Assembly (NCBI GenBank): GCA_963843745.1
Contig: CAWJLP010000007.1
Location: forward strand, 620,001-684,000
DNA: 64,000 bases
From: Trebonia sp963843745
GTDB lineage: Bacteria > Actinomycetota > Actinomycetes > Streptosporangiales > Streptosporangiaceae
Reading direction: 5' to 3'
This document shows positions 59,499 to 64,000 of this stretch, in pieces. Within the stretch, counting starts at the first letter, position 1. Every line of letters starts with the position of its first letter. Under the pieces are notes generated by a model, which had not been told where the DNA came from, searched no databases, and saw only the letters and a list, made by a program, of their open reading frames with translations. The translations under genes and the position numbers were made by a program.

Positions 59499-59575
59499 CG
59501 GGCTGTAGCGCAGCCTGGCTAGCGCGCGTGCTTTGGGTGCTCCGGGGTGTTCTGTCAAATCCGCCTAGCGCTGCC
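59499..59575 (+). pseudogene. Decayed tRNA-Pro(TGG)-like sequence
   Basis: The 5' part CGGGCTGTAGCGCAGCCTGG and GTGCTTTGGGTGC match tRNA-Pro up to the anticodon loop (TGG), but an extra C in the D loop, a broken anticodon stem and a mutated T arm (TGTTCTGTCAAATCCGCC) prevent a good cloverleaf. Possibly a gene damaged by element integration; the next 1 kb looks accessory. Confidence 0.5.
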
Positions 59576-59684
59576 GCGCTGACGGGGACGTTCGACGCGC
59601 GCGGGTGCGAGACTCTAACGGCGCGTTTGGTTCCTTGTTAGAAACGCCCGCATGCGCTAGGAGTGTGTCGTCTGGTGCAGACCG

Positions 59685-59936
59685 GTGTGGACGCCCGACC
59701 CGGCTGGCCACTCCGGTACGCATGAGTCGGCAGCGGCTGGGTCCGCCTCGGTCGTCCTCATCCGTGTCAAGAGCAGACGTGCCGCTGAGCGCATGGTGGC
59801 GTCGCTCGGTCGTGACTTTCGAAAGAATGCACACAAGGGCAAGGCAGCAGCGTTCATTGTCGCCCACAATCAGGACGGTTCATTCAAACTTGTCCAGTCC
59901 CGTGTGCTGACCAGTAGGGTCTCGCTATCTCGGTAA
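59685..59936 (+). CDS. Hypothetical protein (up to 83 residues)
   Basis: The second half reads coherently: VVLIRVKSRRAAERMVASLGRDFRKNAHKGKAAAFIVAHNQDGSFKLVQ, a plausible helix-strand-strand domain. The first 25 residues look non-coding, so the true start may be inside or lost. Accessory region after the tRNA-Pro remnant. No family recognised. Confidence 0.5.
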   Translation: MWTPDPAGHSGTHESAAAGSASVVLIRVKSRRAAERMVASLGRDFRKNAHKGKAAAFIVAHNQDGSFKLVQSRVLTSRVSLSR

Positions 59937-59956
59937 CCAAGTTCACGGCAGGAGTC

Positions 59957-60307
59957 TTGACCGGACTAGGAATCTTGATGACGGTCTCGGCCCTGGGAGG
60001 TGCCAAGACGGCAACACACGCTGCACGCCAGCATCAATCGCACGTAGGCAAGGAGGACAAGCGACTCGCTGAGTTGCTCGATCACCTCGGTCCGAAGGCG
60101 GCTTGCGTGGTGTTCCACTGCACTGACGATGCCGCCGGGCAGGTTGTCGCCACACAGGCCGGCAAACGTGTCGGAGACAACTTGCAGTACTCCCATACCG
60201 AGTTCCTGGCCGTGCTTGACCGGCTCGGCAGCGACTACGACTGGGTGCGTCCAGTGGTTGCGGAACCCACCCCTAAGGTGAAGAAACGCCGGAAGGGCCG
60301 CACATAG
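59957..60307 (+). CDS. Hypothetical protein (up to 116 residues)
   Basis: TTG start at 59957 or ATG at 59978, the latter with AGGA at good spacing. The product has a hydrophobic start, a charged middle (KEDKRLAELLDHLGPKAACVVFHCTDDAAGQVV), YSHTEFLAVLDRLGSDYDW and a lysine-rich tail (KVKKRRKGR). The pair FHCTDDA and the charge pattern suggest a soluble domain; no family recognised. Confidence 0.5.
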   Translation: MTGLGILMTVSALGGAKTATHAARQHQSHVGKEDKRLAELLDHLGPKAACVVFHCTDDAAGQVVATQAGKRVGDNLQYSHTEFLAVLDRLGSDYDWVRPVVAEPTPKVKKRRKGRT

Positions 60308-60654
60308 GTGCCGATACCCGGGCTGGTTCTGGGTATCCCATACTGCCGGCTAGATGATCCGTTATCCACGGCCGAAGAACCGGAATGCGAACTTTGGCAA
60401 GCACGCCAGAGCGATCCATCGGCACGCGCAACGTCAAAGGAGAGCCGCTCCTGGCAACCACGCATATCGGCGGAAGTGTACGCTACCCTCCACGCCAGGA
60501 TCGGTTACGCAGCGTGAAACGAAATACTGCGTTCTCCTGATCCGCGCGGCGGCACCTGCGATCGTGCGGGCAGCGACACTCTGAATGGGCGGTTCGGTTG
60601 GTGCTGGTCCGGTGCCGTGTCATCGTGTGCTAGCGGTCCCGGGTGGCGGCCCTG
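60308..60654. other. Gene-free stretch
   Basis: No convincing gene, RNA or repeat. Separates the accessory pair from the CGNR gene. Confidence 0.4.
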
Positions 60655-61227
60655 TCAGTGCTGGCGTTGCCGGAGCCGGCGGTTCTTGATCCGGTTGCCG
60701 CAGGTGGCCATGTCGCACCAGGCGCCTGCCCGGCTGTGTGAGCGGTCGTAGAAGGCCCACTGGCAGTCGGGATTGCCGCAGGCCTTCAGCCGTTGCCAGG
60801 TGCCGTCGCGCTGTGCGTCGCGGATCGCCAGCAGCAGGGTCACCAGCCCGGCGTCGAGCGGGCCGCCGGGCCCGGCGGCGACGCTGACCTGGCCGTCCGG
60901 CCCGACCTGCAGCACGGGCCGGACGGTGCGGGCGGCGGCCTGAAGGGCGTGCAGGTCGCCGGGCGCGGGCGAGGGCCCGCCGTTGGCCACCAGCATGGCC
61001 CGGATGTTCTCACGCACGCGGCGGGCGAGGTGCAACTCGGCCGGTTCTGGCGCGCGGCCGGCGTCCCACAGGCCGGCCGCGGTCAGCCAGTGGCGGGCGG
61101 CGGAGGGATCCAGCAGCACGTCGGAGCGGTGGTCGCCGTCCCAGGTGTTGACGAAGGACTGCACCAGCAAAAGGGGCATCGGGGCCGGCTTGGTTTCCTG
61201 GCCTGGCACCCACGGCGGCATGGTCAT
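60655..61227 (-). CDS. CGNR zinc-finger (ABATE domain) regulator
   Basis: A 190-residue protein: an N-terminal ABATE domain (LLLVQSFVNTWDGDHRSDVLLD, LARRVRENIRAMLVANGG) and a C-terminal zinc finger with ACGNPDCQWAFYDRSHSRAGAWCDMATCGNRIKNRR, the CGNR motif. These are actinobacterial transcription regulators. Divergent from an EamA transporter with a palindromic operator between, so it probably controls that gene. Confidence 0.93.
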   Translation of the reverse strand: MTMPPWVPGQETKPAPMPLLLVQSFVNTWDGDHRSDVLLDPSAARHWLTAAGLWDAGRAPEPAELHLARRVRENIRAMLVANGGPSPAPGDLHALQAAARTVRPVLQVGPDGQVSVAAGPGGPLDAGLVTLLLAIRDAQRDGTWQRLKACGNPDCQWAFYDRSHSRAGAWCDMATCGNRIKNRRLRQRQH

Positions 61228-61261
61228 GCCGTCATCCTAGCACTCCGTGACCGCTTAAGAG

Positions 61262-61291
61262 GTTTGACCGGTCTCCTAGTGACCGGTAAAC
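61262..61291. promoter_or_regulatory. Operator-like inverted repeat between cgnr and eamA genes
   Basis: GTTTGACCGGT (61262-61272), 9-base gap, ACCGGTAAAC (61282-61291): an imperfect inverted repeat that also contains TGACCGGT twice, 15 bases apart. It lies in the 137-base divergent region and is a likely CGNR binding site. Confidence 0.5.
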
Positions 61292-61364
61292 TCGCTTTAC
61301 AAGTCACGAACCTGTTGCCGTGCGGATCCCGCAGGCGGCCTGACCGGCCAGGAGGTGCAACGTC

Positions 61365-62237
61365 ATGGTGATGCTGCTTGGACTGGCTGCCGCTGTCCTC
61401 TACGGCACCGGCGACTTCCTCGGCGGCCTGGCCACCCGGAAGGTCCCGGTACTGGCGGTGCTGCTGCTTGCCCAGGCGGCCGGAGTGATCGTCGCGCTGC
61501 CCGCCGCGGCAATGTGGCCGGGCCCGGCCAGCCTGGCCAGCCTGGCCTGGGGGGCCAGCGCCGGGCTGATCGGCGGGGTAGGCGTGATCATCTTCTACCG
61601 CGGCCTGGCGGCGGGGCCGATGAGCGTGGTCGCGCCGGTATCTGGGCTAGTGTCCACGGTCTTGCCGGTCGCGGTGGCGCTGGCCGAGGGCGAGCGACCC
61701 GGCACCGGCGTCTACGCGGGCGCGCTCCTGTGCCTGGCCGCGGTCGTGCTGACCAGCTGCGCCGGTGACGAAACACCCGCCCGCAGCCCCCGGGCGGCGC
61801 CGCGCCGCCGCCTGCCCGGCGCCGTCCGGGCCCTCGGCTACGGCATCGCCTCGGGCACCTCATTCGGCCTGTTCTTCCTCCTGATCCGCAACGCCGGGCG
61901 CTCCGGGGAGCTGTGGCCGGTAGCGGCCGCGCGAATCGGCGAGCTCGCGGTCGTCCTGGTCGCCGCAGCCGTGCTGCGGCGCAGCCTGCGACCGCGCGGC
62001 GCACACGGACGACTGCGCCTGGCAGCCGCCGCCGCGGGCGCGATCGACGTCACCGCGAATATCTGCTACATCGCGGCGACCAGGACCGGCAAGTTCGGCC
62101 TTGCCGTCGTGCTGGCCGCGCTCTACCCCGCAGTCACCGTGCTGCTGGCCAGGGCGGTGCTGGGCGAGCGGCTGCGCTGGGTCCAGCGGGCAGGCCTCGG
62201 CCTCGCCGCGATCGGCATCCTCCTCGTCACAACATGA
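61365..62237 (+). CDS. EamA/DMT family transporter
   Basis: A 290-residue membrane protein with ten hydrophobic segments in two EamA repeats: GLAAAVLYGTGDFLGGLATRK, VSGLVSTVLPVAVALAEGERP, YGIASGTSFGLFFLLIRNAGR and VVLAALYPAVTVLLARAVLGERLRWVQRAGLGLAAIGILLV. It would export or import a small metabolite. ATG follows AGGAGGT, a strong ribosome site. Divergent to the CGNR gene. Confidence 0.93.
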   Translation: MVMLLGLAAAVLYGTGDFLGGLATRKVPVLAVLLLAQAAGVIVALPAAAMWPGPASLASLAWGASAGLIGGVGVIIFYRGLAAGPMSVVAPVSGLVSTVLPVAVALAEGERPGTGVYAGALLCLAAVVLTSCAGDETPARSPRAAPRRRLPGAVRALGYGIASGTSFGLFFLLIRNAGRSGELWPVAAARIGELAVVLVAAAVLRRSLRPRGAHGRLRLAAAAAGAIDVTANICYIAATRTGKFGLAVVLAALYPAVTVLLARAVLGERLRWVQRAGLGLAAIGILLVTT

Positions 62238-62395
62238 GCGGGCCTTCGCTGGGCATCGTCGCTGGACTAGCCAGGGGCCCGTCTGCCGTCATGGGCGAGC
62301 CGCCCGCCGGCAATCACACATCCCGCCGATGGGGCCATGCTGAATGGGTAGCTGGTCTTGAAGACGCATGGCCCGGAGGCCGGGCGAGGTTAACC

Positions 62396-63292
62396 TCAGG
62401 GCTTCAGCGGTGGATTCGCCGGATCAAGGAGCCCTCGCTCCTTCAGCCAGCCGTACAGCGGGGTGTCCTCCGGGTAGTGGCCCCATGCGTGATCCCCGCC
62501 GAGGTCCTCGGCGCCGCCTAGCAGTTGCTGTTGAACGGGGGTCAGCCGGCCGAGCCAGTCGCTGGCCCGGATCGGGGCGATGTCATCCCGGATGGCGGTC
62601 CACCGGTAGGTGTAGCCGAAGAACACCGCCTTGCGGGTGTGCCCGGAGTGGTTGCGTGACCGGGTGTGCCAGATCCGGCGGTCGAAGAACACCGCGTCGC
62701 CGGGCCCGGCGGTCATCTCGACGGCGCCGTCGGGGTCGGGCCATCGGATGTCGCGGCGCGGCGGGCCGCCGATCCAGTTGGTCAGGTGGCTGCCCGGCAC
62801 GACCTTCAGGTTGCCGCGGCCGGGCGCGGAGACATCCGACAGCCAGTACGCCAGCTTCACCGACAGCCGCGGCCGCGGGGTCGTCTCGAGTTCGCGGTTC
62901 TGCCGGCCGCCGTCTTGGTGCCAGTCGAACCGGAACGGCATGGGTACCCGGATCGGCGGATGGACATCGAGGTGGGAGTGATAGATGTGGATGTTCCAGC
63001 CGAGGACCGACCAGACATGGCCGAACGTGGCCGGGTGGTCGGTCAGGCAGGCGACTTCCGGGCAGTGGGTGACCGCGCTGAGCAGGTGCATCGAGCCGTC
63101 CGGGCCGAGCGAGCCCGCCTTGGCCATGACGGCGTACACCCGGTCGATCGCCTCGCGGGCGGCGGCGGCCTCATCCGGGCCAAGCGCGCCCCGGATGATC
63201 AGGTAGCCGTCGCGGTCGAAGGCGGCCCGCTGCTCAGCCGTCATCGGAACGGCCGGCGTGGTGTTCCCCGCTGCGGGTGGCTTTTGTGTCAT
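62396..63292 (-). CDS. Phytanoyl-CoA dioxygenase (PhyH) family protein
   Basis: A 298-residue Fe(II)/2-oxoglutarate oxygenase: DRDGYLIIRGALGPDEAAAAR at the start, metal ligands H-x-D in FDWHQDGGRQ and the distal H in FFDRRIWHTRSRN, with R in SGHTRKAVFFGY for 2-oxoglutarate. It would hydroxylate a small molecule. ATG at 63292 follows AAAGGAC. No pathway neighbours. Confidence 0.92.
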   Translation of the reverse strand: MTQKPPAAGNTTPAVPMTAEQRAAFDRDGYLIIRGALGPDEAAAAREAIDRVYAVMAKAGSLGPDGSMHLLSAVTHCPEVACLTDHPATFGHVWSVLGWNIHIYHSHLDVHPPIRVPMPFRFDWHQDGGRQNRELETTPRPRLSVKLAYWLSDVSAPGRGNLKVVPGSHLTNWIGGPPRRDIRWPDPDGAVEMTAGPGDAVFFDRRIWHTRSRNHSGHTRKAVFFGYTYRWTAIRDDIAPIRASDWLGRLTPVQQQLLGGAEDLGGDHAWGHYPEDTPLYGWLKERGLLDPANPPLKP

Positions 63293-63477
63293 TGTCCTTT
63301 CCTGTCGGCAGTTGCCAGTGAAATGGGCAGTCGCTGCTCGCAGCGTCATCCGGCGGATGACGCTGTTCGCGGTTCCTGCGGGAGTCAGATGCTGCAGATC
63401 GCCTGAGTAGGGGACAGGCGGGACCTCGGGGTGGTTCAGGGCGGCGTCCGTCTGCGGTCGATGTCGCTGCCTCGGCC

Positions 63478-64000
63478 TTACTCAGCGTGCAGCGCAGCCG
63501 CGGTGCGGGCTCGGGCGGCCCAGGCTGCCGGCGGTATCGCCCCGGCCGCGGCGATGATCAGGCCGGCCAGGGCCAGCACGGCGACTTCCCATGCCCGGTA
63601 GACAGCCAGGTAGCTGGCTGGAATCCCGGTTCCCGCCGCGTGCGCCATGACTGGCAGCACGTACCGGTGCACCGTCATTCCGGCCGGGACCGCCAAGAGG
63701 CCCGCGACCAGGCCGGTCCCCGCGACCCAGCACATCACCATGGCGATGGTCTGCCGCGGGGTCATCCCGATTGCCTTGAAGATGCCCAGGTCGTGTACGC
63801 GTTCGCGGGTGTGCAGCACCACCGTGTTCAGGACGCCCAGCCCGGCCATGATGGCCAGCAGCAGGGTCAGGGTGCCGATCAGGCCGATCAGGACAAGGAC
63901 GAACGGATCCCTGCTGTTGATGCTGGTGTTGATATAAGAGGCATGAGGACCGAGCGTGCGGCCCAGCGCCTGGACGTACGCATCTGGGGAGGTGCCGGGC
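63478..64000 (-). CDS. FtsX-like ABC transporter permease, C-terminal part
   Basis: The minus-strand frame is open from 64000 to the stop at 63478: a coupling part (SPDAYVQALGRTLGPHA), then membrane segment DPFVLVLIGLIGTLTLLLAI, GLGVLNTVVLHTRERVHDLGIFKAIGMTPRQTIAMVM, the FtsX core with the R-E-R-x-x-x-x-G-x-x-x-A-x-G motif, and two further segments. The 5' part lies outside the window. Confidence 0.9.
   Translation of the reverse strand, partial: PGTSPDAYVQALGRTLGPHASYINTSINSRDPFVLVLIGLIGTLTLLLAIMAGLGVLNTVVLHTRERVHDLGIFKAIGMTPRQTIAMVMCWVAGTGLVAGLLAVPAGMTVHRYVLPVMAHAAGTGIPASYLAVYRAWEVAVLALAGLIIAAAGAIPPAAWAARARTAAALHAE

Noticed and set aside
60308..60517. Plus-strand frame of 69 codons after the hypothetical pair
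   Set aside because: Begins right after the previous stop without ribosome site; no coherent protein pattern.
1..64000. CRISPR array
   Set aside because: No series of short direct repeats with unique spacers; the repeated units at 10.6 kb are contiguous palindromes and the 15-bp repeats at 10.1 kb are an operator.

Overview
The window is very GC-rich, with GTG and TTG starts, short intergenic gaps and many actinobacterial gene families (ECF42-type sigma factor with a DGPF/YCII partner, LAL-type LuxR regulator, Ddn-type split barrel, DUF3052, CGNR regulator, sensor kinase plus roadblock pair, PsiE-type membrane protein). I read it as a chromosomal segment of a filamentous-type actinobacterium, possibly Streptosporangiales. 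The order-level guess is inference.

Layout. 0-3.8 kb: the end of a carbohydrate ABC importer operon (binding protein, two permeases, and an ATPase broken by at least three single-base shifts). 3.9-10.1 kb: minus-strand genes, namely a ParB/Srx-like protein, a decayed metallophosphoesterase copy beside an intact one, a Ddn-like protein, an SDR, a VOC protein disrupted by a G-run hairpin insert, and a DrrAB-type exporter divergent from a MarR regulator with a triple 15-bp operator repeat. 10.6-11 kb: an array of strong palindromes. 11-17.3 kb: an AsnC regulator, a periplasmic-binding-fold protein, UDP-sulfoquinovose synthase (sqdB), a roadblock protein and a frameshifted sensor kinase. 17.4-31.5 kb: mostly housekeeping and accessory singletons (aminotransferase, ECF sigma, DGPF, flavoprotein, methyltransferases, FAD monooxygenase, LuxR-LAL, DinB, epoxide hydrolase and small DUF proteins). 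31.6-32.8 kb: a scar of a lost integrative element (HTH and excisionase remnants, a broken oxidoreductase end). 33-40 kb: lipid kinase, TetR regulator, HdeD, a small protein, DUF2252 remnant, secreted phosphoesterase and BON protein, a stress/dormancy-flavoured set. 39.8-45.9 kb: a translationally coupled aromatic-ring degradation operon (extradiol dioxygenase, FAH hydrolase, acyl-CoA/AMP ligase, FAD hydroxylase, DoxX). 46.4-49.8 kb: DUF1345 remnant, GH15 glycosidase, stress-like protein. 49.8-57.1 kb: tandem remnants of elements integrated at tRNA-Gly(TCC), with two extra tRNA-Gly 3' fragments and two integrase remnants. 57.3-64 kb: 6-phosphogluconate dehydrogenase, PsiE, a decayed tRNA-Pro, CGNR/EamA divergent pair, PhyH dioxygenase and an FtsX-type permease running off the window.

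Regulation seen directly: one operator core (ATCA-N4-TGAT) lies inside the promoters of the TetR gene, of the HdeD/small-protein divergon and of the aromatic operon, so these probably form one TetR regulon. Paired GGGAC-N4/5-GTCCC boxes of the DosR type lie upstream of the BON gene and upstream of a 34-codon ORF.

The most unusual signals are a repeat of about 190 bp (two full copies, one partial), whose hairpin shows two compensatory base-pair changes; G6/C6 hairpins inserted in frame into two genes; and the tRNA-Gly attachment-site array. Many genes carry single-base frameshifts, nearly all net +1, which may partly be sequence or assembly error.
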